From NCBI RefSeq assembly GCF_018131075.1, contig NZ_JAFCLS010000029.1:1-64000 (forward strand): a DNA stretch of 64,000 nt, written 5' to 3'. Below, in pieces: positions 47,751 to 56,270 of this stretch (the stretch's first letter is position 1; each line of letters opens with the position of its first letter). The notes beneath the pieces are model-generated. The model had not been told where the DNA came from, did no database searches, and saw only the letters and a list, made by a program, of their open reading frames with translations. The DNA comes from Bradyrhizobium sp. JYMT SZCCT0428 (GTDB taxonomy: Bacteria; Pseudomonadota; Alphaproteobacteria; Rhizobiales; Xanthobacteraceae). The position numbers were made by a program, and so were the translations under genes.

Positions 47751-48430
47751 AGGGCGGTGCCCAGCCGCCGGCGACGCTCGAAGATCACGAGGCCGATGGC
47801 CTTGAACGCCAGCCTGTAGAGAAGGGAAAGAGCGAGATAGATGACCGCGACAATGATGTAGACTTCAAAGCTACGATACGTATCGGACTGCACGTTATTG
47901 GCGACGGCGGTCAGCTCCTCGGCCGAGATTTGCGACGTGATCGACGATGCCAGCATGAGAAGTACAAACTGGCTGGAGAGTGCGGGATAGACCCGCTCGA
48001 TGGCCGGCAAGAGAACGACGTGCAGGATCGACTGAAGCCGCGTCAGGCCCAGGCAATCCGCCGCCTCGAGTTGGGTTCGGTGGACGGACTGTATGCCCGC
48101 CCGCATGATCTCCGTCGTATAGGCGCCCATATTCACCACGAGCGCAATGACGGCAGATGTTTCGGCCGAGAGTTTGAGGCCCATGCTGGACAGGCCGAAA
48201 TAGACGATGAAGATCTGCACCAGCAGCGGCGTATTGCGGATCAGCTCCACATAGAAGCCGACCAGCAGCCGCAACGGACGCCCGCCGTAAACCCGGGCGA
48301 CCGCGCACAGCGTGCCAACGACGAAGCCGAGAGCGATCGACAGTACCGTAAGCTGGATCGTAAGCCAGGCGCCGTTCAGGAAGGCCGGCCACTTCTCCAG
48401 CAGGAACGAGAAGTCGAACTTGTAGAGCAT
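47747..48430 (-). CDS. Polar amino-acid ABC permease
   Basis: A 227-aa membrane protein with the EAA loop (QLEAADCLGLTRLQSILHVVLLPAI) and RNTPLLVQIFIVYFGLSS. It overlaps the next permease by 4 bp (ATGA). Second half of the transport channel. Confidence 0.9.
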   Translation of the reverse strand: MLYKFDFSFLLEKWPAFLNGAWLTIQLTVLSIALGFVVGTLCAVARVYGGRPLRLLVGFYVELIRNTPLLVQIFIVYFGLSSMGLKLSAETSAVIALVVNMGAYTTEIMRAGIQSVHRTQLEAADCLGLTRLQSILHVVLLPAIERVYPALSSQFVLLMLASSITSQISAEELTAVANNVQSDTYRSFEVYIIVAVIYLALSLLYRLAFKAIGLVIFERRRRLGTAL

Positions 48431-48449
48431 CGCCGCCCGGTCCTGCCGT

Positions 48450-49256
48450 TTAGTTGGCTGCCTTCAGCAACTGCTCCACCGGAATGTCGACGCCATGATA
48501 CTTCTTGTAAATCGCGCCGAGCTTCCCGTTCTGAAGGTTGTCCTTCACCCAGCCGTTCACCCACTCCTTCAGCTTGGGCTCTTCCTTGCGCATGCCGATG
48601 GCGAGGTAGAACGTCTGCATGGTGATCCGCGACTCGGCCGTGCGTGCCGGGTTTTTCTTGCTGATCGCCGGCAGCAGCGAGCGCGCCGTCGCGAGGATGT
48701 CCACCTGGCCCGACGCGAATGCGAGCGCCATCGTGGCGTCGTCCTCGTAGCGCACCAGCTGGGCGCCTTTCGCCTGCTGGGTAAGGTCGCTGTCCTGCGT
48801 CGTGCCACGCACGACGGCGACCTTCTTGCCAGCCAGGTCGGACATCTCCTTGAGCGGGACCGCGCTCAGCGACGCCACGACCGACGGGTGATCGGCATAG
48901 GGAATCGAGAAGTCGATCACCTTGGCGCGATCGGGCGTGATCGACAGCGTGGAGACGACGAGGTCCGCCTTGTCGGTCTGCAGCATCGGAATGCGCGTGG
49001 GACCCGTGGTGGTCACGAGTTCCAGGGCGACCCCGAGATCCCCAGCGAGAAGCTGCGCAGTATCGACGTCCGATCCAGTCGGTTGCAGCTTGTCATCCGT
49101 CATGCCGAACGGAGGGATGGCCGTGTCGATGGCGATCCGGACCTTGCCCGCCTTCTTGATGTTATCGAGCGTATCGGCCTGTGCCGATGCAAATGATAGC
49201 GACAGGGCTGCGAGCGCCAGACCTGCGATCAGGCGGCGAGAGATCATATTGGTCAT
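48450..49256 (-). CDS. Periplasmic amino-acid-binding protein (family 3)
   Basis: A 268-aa protein with a signal peptide (LIAGLALAALSLSFASA) and the family-3 solute-binding fold: KVRIAIDTAIPPFGMTD, GSDVDTAQLLAGDLG, RIPMLQTDKADLVVSTLSITPDRAK and VVRGTTQDSD. It shares over half its sequence by eye with the next upstream protein, so the operon encodes two paralogous receptors. It delivers ligand to the permeases downstream. Confidence 0.9.
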   Translation of the reverse strand: MTNMISRRLIAGLALAALSLSFASAQADTLDNIKKAGKVRIAIDTAIPPFGMTDDKLQPTGSDVDTAQLLAGDLGVALELVTTTGPTRIPMLQTDKADLVVSTLSITPDRAKVIDFSIPYADHPSVVASLSAVPLKEMSDLAGKKVAVVRGTTQDSDLTQQAKGAQLVRYEDDATMALAFASGQVDILATARSLLPAISKKNPARTAESRITMQTFYLAIGMRKEEPKLKEWVNGWVKDNLQNGKLGAIYKKYHGVDIPVEQLLKAAN

Positions 49257-49264
49257 GGCTGGTC

Positions 49265-50059
49265 CTACTGCTTCAGAATGAGATCGGGCAGATTGTCACC
49301 GAAGTACTTCTTGTTCAGCTCGTTGAGCTTACCGTTCTTGAGATTGGCTGATATCCAGGCGTTGACCTCGTCCACGAGGCGCTTCTCGTCCTTCTTCACG
49401 CCGACAGCCAGCTTGAAGTTGTCGAGCACGAATTTCAGCTCCACCTGCCGCGCCGGGTTCTTCTTGTCGATCTGCGGGACCATCATTTCCGCCGTCGAGA
49501 AGATATCGACCTGTCCACTGAGGAAGGCCTGCGTCTCGGTGGCGTCATCCTCGTAGCGGACCAGCTTCATCCCCTTCGGCCCCTCCTTCGTCAGCTGCGT
49601 GTCGTGCGTCGTGCCGCGCACCGTGCCAACCGTCTTCCCGTCGAGCTCGGCCAGCGACTTCACGGAGACGGACTTTGGGGCCGCGATGACCGTTCGCAGC
49701 ACGGCATAGCCTAACGAGAAATCGATGACCTTCGCACGCTCCGCCGTGTACGAGAGGCTCGAGATCACGAGATCGGCCTTGCCGGTCTGAAGTGCTGGAA
49801 TTCGAGTGGCACCGGTGGTTGGCACGTGCTCGAACTCGAGTCCCCAATCCTTGGCGAGAAGCCGTGCCGTGTCGACGTCGAGGCCGGTCGGTTGCAGCTT
49901 GTCATCCGTCATGCCATAGGGCGGCACGCCAAGATCGATGGCGATACGGATCTTGCCGGCTTTCTTGATGTCGTCCAGCGCGTCCGCGTGTCCGAGGGAC
50001 ATGGCGGCTACCATGGCTGTGATGGCGAGTGCCGTCGAAGCTACAATCTTTTTCAACAT
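49265..50059 (-). CDS. Second periplasmic amino-acid-binding protein
   Basis: A 264-aa paralogue of the 48450 protein with a signal peptide (VASTALAITAMVAAMSLGHA), KIRIAIDLGVPPYGMTDDKLQPTGLDVD, IPALQTGKADLVISSLSYTAERAKVIDFS and TVRGTTHDTQLTK. The two genes are 8 bp apart and probably widen the substrate range or reflect duplication. GGAGGC precedes the ATG at 50059. Confidence 0.9.
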   Translation of the reverse strand: MLKKIVASTALAITAMVAAMSLGHADALDDIKKAGKIRIAIDLGVPPYGMTDDKLQPTGLDVDTARLLAKDWGLEFEHVPTTGATRIPALQTGKADLVISSLSYTAERAKVIDFSLGYAVLRTVIAAPKSVSVKSLAELDGKTVGTVRGTTHDTQLTKEGPKGMKLVRYEDDATETQAFLSGQVDIFSTAEMMVPQIDKKNPARQVELKFVLDNFKLAVGVKKDEKRLVDEVNAWISANLKNGKLNELNKKYFGDNLPDLILKQ

Positions 50060-50109
50060 TGCCTCCTCCCGTTTGTCTTGTTTCTTGGCGTTTTTACTTA
50101 TCTGGCGTC

Positions 50110-50556
50110 CTAGCGTTCGTTGTCCATGATCGCGAGCTTGGCCACCCGACGCCGGAATTCCTCTGATGTAGAGAACGTCGCGCCCAAATAGGCCGCGATC
50201 AGATCCTTGGCGAGCCAGGGACCGACAATCTGGGCGCCGATGCACATGACGTTGACGTCGTCGTGCTCGACGCATTGGTGTGCGGAATGGACATCGTGGC
50301 ACACGGCGGCCCGAATTCCCTTCATCTTGTTCGCGCCAATCGAGGCGCCGACGCCCGTGCCGCAGACCATGAGGCCGCGCTCCGCCTGCCCCGTCGTGAT
50401 GGCAGAAGCGACCTTGCGTGCGATATCCGGGAAGTCGACCGGAGCGGGATCGAAGCTGCCGACATCCAGCACCTCGTGGCCGCCCTCCTTCAAAAAGGCC
50501 AGCACGTCCGCCTTCATGGGAAAGCCCGCGTGATCCGAACCTACGACAATCTTCAT
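50110..50556 (-). CDS. RpiB/LacAB-family sugar-phosphate isomerase
   Basis: A 148-aa isomerase: IVVGSDHAGFPMKADVLAFL, DVGSFDPAPVDFPDIARKV, GLMVCGTGVGASIGANKMKGIRAAVCHD (catalytic Cys and Thr loop) and VNVMCIGAQIVGPWLAKDLI. RpiB-type enzymes interconvert ribose-5-P/ribulose-5-P or related tetrulose phosphates. It overlaps the FadR-type gene (ATGA), so it shares regulation with the transporter cluster; the pathway is not identifiable from the window. Confidence 0.88.
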   Translation of the reverse strand: MKIVVGSDHAGFPMKADVLAFLKEGGHEVLDVGSFDPAPVDFPDIARKVASAITTGQAERGLMVCGTGVGASIGANKMKGIRAAVCHDVHSAHQCVEHDDVNVMCIGAQIVGPWLAKDLIAAYLGATFSTSEEFRRRVAKLAIMDNER

Positions 50557-51341
50557 GTGGTCTTCCTGCTGTTCGCTCGTCTCTTCGGTTGTAGATTTGC
50601 CGCCGACGAGGCCGTGATGCCGCCTATTTCACCGATGATGGCGCGCCTTCGGTATTCGTTGCCGATTTCAAAATGCTTTCTCAGCGTTGCATCGGCGCGG
50701 TCCGGATCGCGGGCGACGATCGCCTCGAAGATGCGCCGGTGATCGTCGATCAGATAGGTTTTCATCGAAGGGAACGCCTGCACGAGTTCGCGGCGATTGC
50801 GATGCACATGCGTCAGCAGGCCCGCCATCGAATTGTGAAGCACGGCCAGCGTCTGCGAATGCGACGCCAGCACGATTGTGCGGTGGAATTCGTAATCGGC
50901 GACGCCTCCGGCGTCGGCCTTGTCGATCGTTTCCGCAATCTTGCCGAGTGCCGTCTGCAGGCGTTCGAAATCGGCGATATCAGCGCGCTCGCAGGCGAGC
51001 CTGATCGCCTGGCACTCGATCGCGACGCGGGCCTGCATCACGTCATCAGGCATGTCTGCCTGTTGGGCGAGCGCGAAGGTGAAGAAGTCATTGAGGACTG
51101 AGACGTCCGGTCGCGTCACGACAGTACCGATGCGATCCCTGATCTCGACAATGCCGAGCATCGTGAGGGCCCGCAGCGCTTCGCGAACGAGCGGCCGACC
51201 TACGCCGAGTTGAATCGCCAGATCTCGCTCGGAGACCAGCCGATCGCCGGGTTTCAGCGAGCCGGCGAGCAAGCGGTCGCGCAAGAAGGCGAACACCTTC
51301 TCGAATCCCTTCTCGCCCTCGTCTGCTCGCTTCAGTTCCAC
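50553..51341 (-). CDS. FadR-type GntR-family regulator
   Basis: A 262-aa regulator with an N-terminal winged HTH (LKPGDRLVSERDLAIQLGVGRPLVREALRALTMLGIVEIRDRIGTVV) and a C-terminal FCD all-helical ligand domain (RVAIECQAIRLACERA, YEFHRTIVLASHSQTLAVL, IDDHRRIFEAIVARDPDRADATLRKHF). The GTG at 51341 has AAGGA upstream and leaves an operator-like TGGTAAGACCA (51367-51377) just outside the gene; the longer frame to 51500 would bury it. It probably controls the transporter/isomerase operon and the divergent Bug-type gene. Confidence 0.85.
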   Translation of the reverse strand: MELKRADEGEKGFEKVFAFLRDRLLAGSLKPGDRLVSERDLAIQLGVGRPLVREALRALTMLGIVEIRDRIGTVVTRPDVSVLNDFFTFALAQQADMPDDVMQARVAIECQAIRLACERADIADFERLQTALGKIAETIDKADAGGVADYEFHRTIVLASHSQTLAVLHNSMAGLLTHVHRNRRELVQAFPSMKTYLIDDHRRIFEAIVARDPDRADATLRKHFEIGNEYRRRAIIGEIGGITASSAANLQPKRRANSRKTT

Positions 51342-51366
51342 CCGTATTCCTTCGCTGATCTTACCT

Positions 51367-51377
51367 TGGTAAGACCA
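51367..51377. promoter_or_regulatory. GntR/FadR-type operator candidate
   Basis: TGGT-AAG-ACCA is an inverted repeat of the FCD-GntR consensus type, 26 bp upstream of the regulator start and in the divergent promoter region of the Bug-type gene. Function inferred. Confidence 0.5.
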
Positions 51378-51630
51378 GTAAGCAGACCAGATGGCGTCGT
51401 CAAGCTCTCGATTTGGCGTTGGCGCTAAAAGCAATCGTTCGAGCCGGACAAGCTTTGACCCAAGCGGACACAATCCACCGCGCGGAATATCAAGCCTCAA
51501 CGAGCCTCGCCTGAACTACATCGCCGCTACACTTCGCCACCAAGCCAGGATGGCGCGTCCCGTGCTACTTCTGCCTCCCGCCCGGGGGTTCACAACCGGG
51601 CGAATGACAAGAAACCAACAGGGCAGGAAA

Positions 51631-52614
51631 ATGAAAAAGCTGACACGGCGAACGTTCGTGACTGGTTCGGCGACGGTGTTGTGCGCCCCGTCCGTGAGGA
51701 CCGAGGCGCAATCCTCATGGCCCACGCGCCAGATTCGCATTCTCGTGCCGTATCCGGCGGGCGGCCAGACGGACGGCATCGCGCGCGCTTTCGGCGACTA
51801 TTTGGCACGGCAGGTGGGAAAGACGGTCATCGTCGAGAACAAGGCCGGCGCAGGCGGCGTCATCGGCGTGGCGGAAGCCAAACGCGCAGAACCTGACGGT
51901 ACCACCATCCTGTGCACGATTTCTTCGTCACTCATCCAAAACCGTCTTACGGTGAAAGACCTACCCTACGATCCCGAAAGAGACTTCATTTATCTGACGA
52001 TGGTCAGCGGCGCCGGGGGGCCGGTGGTGGCGGCGAAGAAGACCGGAGCAAAAAATCTTCGCGAGTTCATTGAGTATGGAAAAAAAGTCGGCAGCCTGAA
52101 CTGGGGATCGTACGGCGTGGGCTCGACGCCGCACGTCCTCATAGCGACAATGGCGAAGCAATACGGCATTCAATTTCAGGTCATCCAATATCGCGGCGAG
52201 GCGCCGATGTGGAATGACATCGCGGGGCAGACGCTGGATGGCGCGGCGGGAAGCTATGCCGCAGCAGCACCCGTCATCCAGGCGGGAACCGGAAACCTGA
52301 TCGGCGTGGTAGGCAGCCGCCTGCCACCCTATCCGGACACGCCTACAATGACCGAACAGGGCGCCGTCGGCGACTTCTACGACCTGCGCGCATTCACCAC
52401 CTTCGCCGTACCAACCGGAACACCGCAGGATATCGTCCAGCGGATCTCGGAGCTGTTGATACAGGCCGGATCCGACTCCAAGGTCCAGCAGATGCTGACC
52501 AACTTCATTCTGAGTTCGCCTGCCAATCTTGAAACGACAGCCCGTGTTTTCAAGCGCGACAGCGATGTGATGCTCGGTATCCTGCGCGATCTTGGCGTCA
52601 AGCCATCGGAGTGA
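51631..52614 (+). CDS. Tricarboxylate-transport (Bug/TctC-type) binding protein
   Basis: A 327-aa protein with a Tat-like signal (KLTRRTFVTGSATVLCAPS). The Bug fold is shown by IRILVPYPAGGQTDGIARAFGDYLARQVGKTVIVENKAGAGGVIGVAEAKRAEPDGTTI, YDPERDFIYLTMVSG and IQFQVIQYRGEAPMWNDIAGQTLDGAAGSY. Such receptors bind carboxylates or amides and work with TctAB, or as orphans in sensing. TctA/B genes are not in the window. Divergent from the FadR-type gene. Confidence 0.88.
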   Translation: MKKLTRRTFVTGSATVLCAPSVRTEAQSSWPTRQIRILVPYPAGGQTDGIARAFGDYLARQVGKTVIVENKAGAGGVIGVAEAKRAEPDGTTILCTISSSLIQNRLTVKDLPYDPERDFIYLTMVSGAGGPVVAAKKTGAKNLREFIEYGKKVGSLNWGSYGVGSTPHVLIATMAKQYGIQFQVIQYRGEAPMWNDIAGQTLDGAAGSYAAAAPVIQAGTGNLIGVVGSRLPPYPDTPTMTEQGAVGDFYDLRAFTTFAVPTGTPQDIVQRISELLIQAGSDSKVQQMLTNFILSSPANLETTARVFKRDSDVMLGILRDLGVKPSE

Positions 52615-52653
52615 TTACCGAGCGGCCGATGAGGCCGCCAGCGCAACAACGGA

Positions 52654-53103
52654 CTATTTTCGATACACCGCGTTCGGATCGAACAGTCGGTCCGCATCGA
52701 CAAACGACAGCTGCGTGCCGCCATCGCCCGTCGTCACTGCGCGGTAGAAGCACGACTGCCGGCCGGTGTGACAGGCCGCGCCGTGCTGCTCGACCCGAAT
52801 CCAGATCGCGTCCTGATCGCAATCCATCCGCATCTCGACCACGCGCTGGGTGTGTCCGGAGCTCTCGCCCTTGCGCCACAGGCGCCCGCGCGAGCGGCTG
52901 AAGTACCAGGCCTCGCCGCTGGCGATGGTCTTGCGCAGTGCTTCGTCGTTCATGTGCGCGACCATCAGCACGTCGCCGGTCGCAGCATCGGTCGCCACGC
53001 AGGTCAGAAGACCCGACGCGTCGAATTTGGGCTGGAACGCCAGCCCTTCCTCGCGGTCGTTGATATCTGCGGATGTGGACACGGTGGGCCTCGCGAATTC
53101 CAT
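52654..53103 (-). CDS. hisI: Phosphoribosyl-AMP cyclohydrolase
   Basis: A 149-aa enzyme of histidine synthesis that opens the adenine ring of PR-AMP. FQPKFDASGLLTCVATDAATGDVLMVAHMNDEALRKT, then AWYFSRSRGRLWRKGESSGHTQRVVEMRMDCDQDAIWI and the zinc/Mg Cys/His set (DCDQD, HGAACHTGRQSCFYR) are diagnostic. It follows folE on the same strand. Complete length. Confidence 0.93.
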   Translation of the reverse strand: MEFARPTVSTSADINDREEGLAFQPKFDASGLLTCVATDAATGDVLMVAHMNDEALRKTIASGEAWYFSRSRGRLWRKGESSGHTQRVVEMRMDCDQDAIWIRVEQHGAACHTGRQSCFYRAVTTGDGGTQLSFVDADRLFDPNAVYRK

Positions 53104-53170
53104 AGCGTTTTCGAGCGAAGTGGATACCGGTTCGCGTGAAGAAAACGCGTCAAAATAAAGGAAAGCGAGG

Positions 53171-53875
53171 TTACCGGGCCGGTCCTCGCACCATGGACAG
53201 GAAACGCGCCTGCTCCGCCGGATTGTCGCGGAACATGCCGGTATAGCGGCTGGTGAAGGTCATCGCACCGTGCTTGGCGACGCCGCGCACCGACATGCAG
53301 GTATGCTCCGCCTCGATCACGACGGCAACGCCGCGGGGTTTTAGCACCTCGTCGATCGCGGCTGCGATCTGCGCGGTGAGATGCTCCTGCGTCTGCAGGC
53401 GGCGCGCGAAGATATCGGTCAGGCGCGCGAGCTTCGACAACCCCACGACCCGCTCGACCGGCGTATAGGCGATATGCGCCTTGCCGTAGAACGGCATCAT
53501 GTGATGCTCGCATTGGGAGGTGAATTCGATGTCGCGGATCAGGACGAAATCGTCATAGCCCGCGGTTTCACCAAACGTGCGGTCGAGCACCTCGGCCGGG
53601 CACTGGTGATAGCCCTGGTAGAGTTCATCGAAGGCCTCGACGACCCGGCGCGGGGTGTCGAGCAAGCCCTCACGACCGGGGTTCTCGCCGATATAGCTGA
53701 GCAGCGTATGGACGGCCGCTTCGGCCTCGGCGCGCGACGGGCGCGGCTGATCGGCACGGACGGCGGCGGCCAGGAATTCGGCGGGATCGAGTTCGGCGGG
53801 ACGGGTGTCCGGGGCCACGTCAGGGGATTTGACCTCAGTCTTGCTGGGACGAAGGGATTTGATCAATGCGTCCAT
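53171..53875 (-). CDS. folE: GTP cyclohydrolase I
   Basis: A 234-aa enzyme that starts folate/pterin synthesis. YIGENPGREGLLDTPRRVVEAFDELYQGY, EFTSQCEHHMMPFYGKAHIAYTPVERVVGLSKLARLTDIFARRLQTQEHLTAQIA and the zinc ligands Cys in QCEHH and CMSVRGVAKHGA are present. It is followed by hisI with a 67-bp gap, an arrangement that fits Bradyrhizobium synteny. Confidence 0.95.
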   Translation of the reverse strand: MDALIKSLRPSKTEVKSPDVAPDTRPAELDPAEFLAAAVRADQPRPSRAEAEAAVHTLLSYIGENPGREGLLDTPRRVVEAFDELYQGYHQCPAEVLDRTFGETAGYDDFVLIRDIEFTSQCEHHMMPFYGKAHIAYTPVERVVGLSKLARLTDIFARRLQTQEHLTAQIAAAIDEVLKPRGVAVVIEAEHTCMSVRGVAKHGAMTFTSRYTGMFRDNPAEQARFLSMVRGPAR

Positions 53876-54109
53876 GTCTTCTCCGTTCGACCGGTCCTTC
53901 AGACCGGAGTGTCACCGGGCAGACGGGGCGGCTTCGCCGCCGGACGCCTGAGTCCCCTTGAACCTAGCACCACCGGGGTAGAATTGGCTTCCAATCAGGC
54001 CGCCGTGGCAATATGGCCGGACTGTATTTCCGCCATGACCGTCCATATATAGGACGGTGAAACCCTGCCGCCAAGGGCGGTTCCGCCCACGGGCCCGAGA
54101 CCTCGCTCC

Positions 54110-54553
54110 ATGCTGAACGACATTTACAACAAGCGCATCATCGAGTTGGCCGGCAATATCCCCCGTCTGGGCCGCCTCCCCGACCCCGACGCCAGCGCCA
54201 CCGCCCATTCCAAACTGTGCGGTTCCACCGTCAAGATCGACCTCAAGATGGACGGGCCGGTGGTTTCCGACTTCGCCCATGACGTGAAGGCCTGCGCCCT
54301 CGGACAGGCCTCCTCCTCCATCATGGCAAGCCATGTCATCGGCTCGACCGCGAGCGAGCTGCGCGAGTTGCGCGAGACCGTGCGCAAGATGCTGAAGGAA
54401 AACGGCCAGCCGCCGCAGGGCAAATGGGCCGACATCGCGCTGCTGGAGCCGGTGCGCGACTACAAGGCCCGCCACGCCTCGACCATGCTGACCTTCGATG
54501 CCGTGGTCGATGCCATCGGCCAGATCGAGGCCAGGGCGAAGCAGCCGGCGTAG
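54110..54553 (+). CDS. IscU/NifU-N-like iron-sulfur scaffold protein
   Basis: A 147-aa protein of the IscU-like fold: MLNDIYNKRIIELAGNIPRLGRL, then SKLCGSTVKIDLKM (first Cys), HDVKACALGQASSSIMASHVIGS (second Cys) and VRDYKARHASTMLTFDAVVDAI, where the third cluster Cys of classical IscU is replaced by RHAS. This is typical of an alphaproteobacterial variant with two Cys, and may act as a scaffold or sulfur carrier. Divergent from folE. Confidence 0.75.
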   Translation: MLNDIYNKRIIELAGNIPRLGRLPDPDASATAHSKLCGSTVKIDLKMDGPVVSDFAHDVKACALGQASSSIMASHVIGSTASELRELRETVRKMLKENGQPPQGKWADIALLEPVRDYKARHASTMLTFDAVVDAIGQIEARAKQPA

Positions 54554-54572
54554 GCGCAGCAGAAAACCCTCT

Positions 54573-54675
54573 CCGTCATTCCGGGGCACGCGAAGCGTGA
54601 ACCTCAGATGCGCATTGCGCATCGGGGAATCTCGAGATTCCGGGTTCGATGCTGCGCATCGCCGCGGAATGACGG
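54573..54675. repeat. Dispersed palindromic repeat
   Basis: CCGTCATTCCG (54573-54583) and CGGAATGACGG (54665-54675) pair, with inner CACGCGAAGCGTG, GATGCGC-AT-TGCGCATC and GGGAATCTCGAGATTCC palindromes, between convergent genes. Related cores occur at 6962-7015. Confidence 0.7.
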
Positions 54676-54687
54676 CTGGTATTGAAG

Positions 54688-55623
54688 CTACTTCTGCGGC
54701 TGAGTCTGCGCCGGCGCGGCGGTGCCACCGGTGGGAACCGCAGCTTCGGCGGTCTTGGTCGACTTCGCCGGATGCACGGGCGCCTGCTCTTCGACCGCGG
54801 AGCTGACGAAGCGATCCTGCGTCGGCTTGGACTTCAGTTCGGCAACCGGCGTCGATGAGTCACGCGGCAGCACGTCGGCCGCGGCGTCAGTCGTGATGAG
54901 GTTGGTCAGCCGCAATTCGGCGGCCGACAATTTGTGCAGATCTTCCCACGGCGGCACGCTGAGCGCGAGCGACAACAGATCGCCGGTTCCGCCCATGTCG
55001 AAGGTGAACTTGGCGAGCCGGCCGATGTCACGCTCCACGATCATCAGGTCCTGCGCGGTGTAGCTTGCCGCCTTGGCGTCGTCGGCGCGATCGCCCATCC
55101 AGATCTGATGCACGCGGACATGGGAGGCCGGCGACACATAACGCGTCTTGCCGGACAGCAGCAGGAACACGCACATCGACTCGCAATAGGCTTCCGGAAC
55201 GACATGAACGCGTTCGCCCTGCGCCGTCTGCGTGCGCACGGTGGTGCCGACCGTCGTCAGCGCGCCGAGGGCACGGAACCTGCGGCCGAGCGCAATGGAA
55301 TCGTTGACCGAACCGCCGCTGGAATCGAGCACGATGGTGGCGCCGCCAAGCTGGCGATCGCGCGCGAACTCTTCGAATGCTTTGGGACTGTCCGCGGTGA
55401 CGATGCCGACGGCGGAGACCCAGCCCTTGCAGTCCGGCTGGCATGCGACCCACTTGAAGTGCATCGGCAGTTTGCGTTCTTCGAGGGACACGCCGGCGTG
55501 CGCCGAGTTGACCGGCGTCGTGATCTCGCCAGGCAATGCGATACAAAGGGCGGTGGCACCGAGCAGCGCCAGGCCGCGAATTTTAGCCGACGTCACAAAC
55601 CTCAATTTGGTTCCTTCCCCCAA
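54688..55623 (-). CDS. Periplasmic ClpP-fold (serine protease-like) protein
   Basis: A 311-aa exported protein with a signal peptide (IRGLALLGATALCIALPG). The middle domain has VLDSSGGSVNDSIALGRRFRAL, AYCESMCVFLLLSGKTRYVSPASHVRVHQIW: a Ser in the GxSxx-like position and a His in VHQ, as in ClpP/crotonase-fold enzymes (Ser nucleophile and His base). The Asp partner could lie in TFDMGG. Two Cys flank the Ser and may form a disulfide. A Pro/Ala-rich tail follows. Soluble periplasmic relatives in Bradyrhizobium lack known substrates. Confidence 0.7.
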   Translation of the reverse strand: MGEGTKLRFVTSAKIRGLALLGATALCIALPGEITTPVNSAHAGVSLEERKLPMHFKWVACQPDCKGWVSAVGIVTADSPKAFEEFARDRQLGGATIVLDSSGGSVNDSIALGRRFRALGALTTVGTTVRTQTAQGERVHVVPEAYCESMCVFLLLSGKTRYVSPASHVRVHQIWMGDRADDAKAASYTAQDLMIVERDIGRLAKFTFDMGGTGDLLSLALSVPPWEDLHKLSAAELRLTNLITTDAAADVLPRDSSTPVAELKSKPTQDRFVSSAVEEQAPVHPAKSTKTAEAAVPTGGTAAPAQTQPQK

Positions 55624-55848
55624 GCCCTAACGGCGAGCAACGGCAATGGCCCCACTTCAACGCCACATGATTCTGTCATGCTGGCGTTATGAAAAAGGTA
55701 ACCGTGCGCCTTGCGAGCGTCCATAGTACCTTTGCTGCATCGCCAATAAACCATCGGATAATTTCCAACTGTGGCGTAAATATCTGCGTATGTTCAGTTC
55801 CTTACCGTGGAACCCCGCAAGAGTACGGAGATCATTCGGGCAAGCCAT

Positions 55849-56223
55849 ATGGAACAGTCATTCATGCCGTCATCACAGTGCACAAAATCACATTGCACCA
55901 AATCACACTGCATGGATTGTGCCACGACGGTCCGGCGCCTGCCCCGCAACGCGGGGCGCGGCCTGATCTGGATTTATCGTCACACGCTGTCGCCGCTGGT
56001 CGGCTACAACTGCCGGCATTTGCCGACCTGCTCGGTCTATGGCGACGAGGCCATCGAGCGCTTCGGTCTTTGGGGCGGGGGATGGATGACGCTGGCGCGG
56101 ATATTACGCTGTCAGCCCTGGGGCACGTCCGGCATCGACAACGTCCCGATCGTAAAACCGCCGGACGCGCGATGGTATCTGCCGTGGCGCTACGGCCGAT
56201 GGCGGGGCGTCAACGCGCCGTAG
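55849..56223 (+). CDS. yidD: Membrane protein insertion efficiency factor YidD
   Basis: A 124-aa product; the conserved YidD core is RRLPRNAGRGLIWIYRHTLSPLVGYNCRHLPTCSVYGDEAIERFGLWGGGW and a C-terminal RCQPWG. YidD is a small peripheral membrane protein that assists YidC-dependent insertion. The N-terminus contains a tandem CTKSH CTKSH duplication encoded by a 15-bp direct repeat. Starts at 55849, 55864 or 55912 are all possible; the last would remove the duplicated part. Confidence 0.87.
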   Translation: MEQSFMPSSQCTKSHCTKSHCMDCATTVRRLPRNAGRGLIWIYRHTLSPLVGYNCRHLPTCSVYGDEAIERFGLWGGGWMTLARILRCQPWGTSGIDNVPIVKPPDARWYLPWRYGRWRGVNAP

Positions 56224-56270
56224 CGCTGCGTGATGAGTGAACACGACACATTGAAATCAAGCCGAACGAG

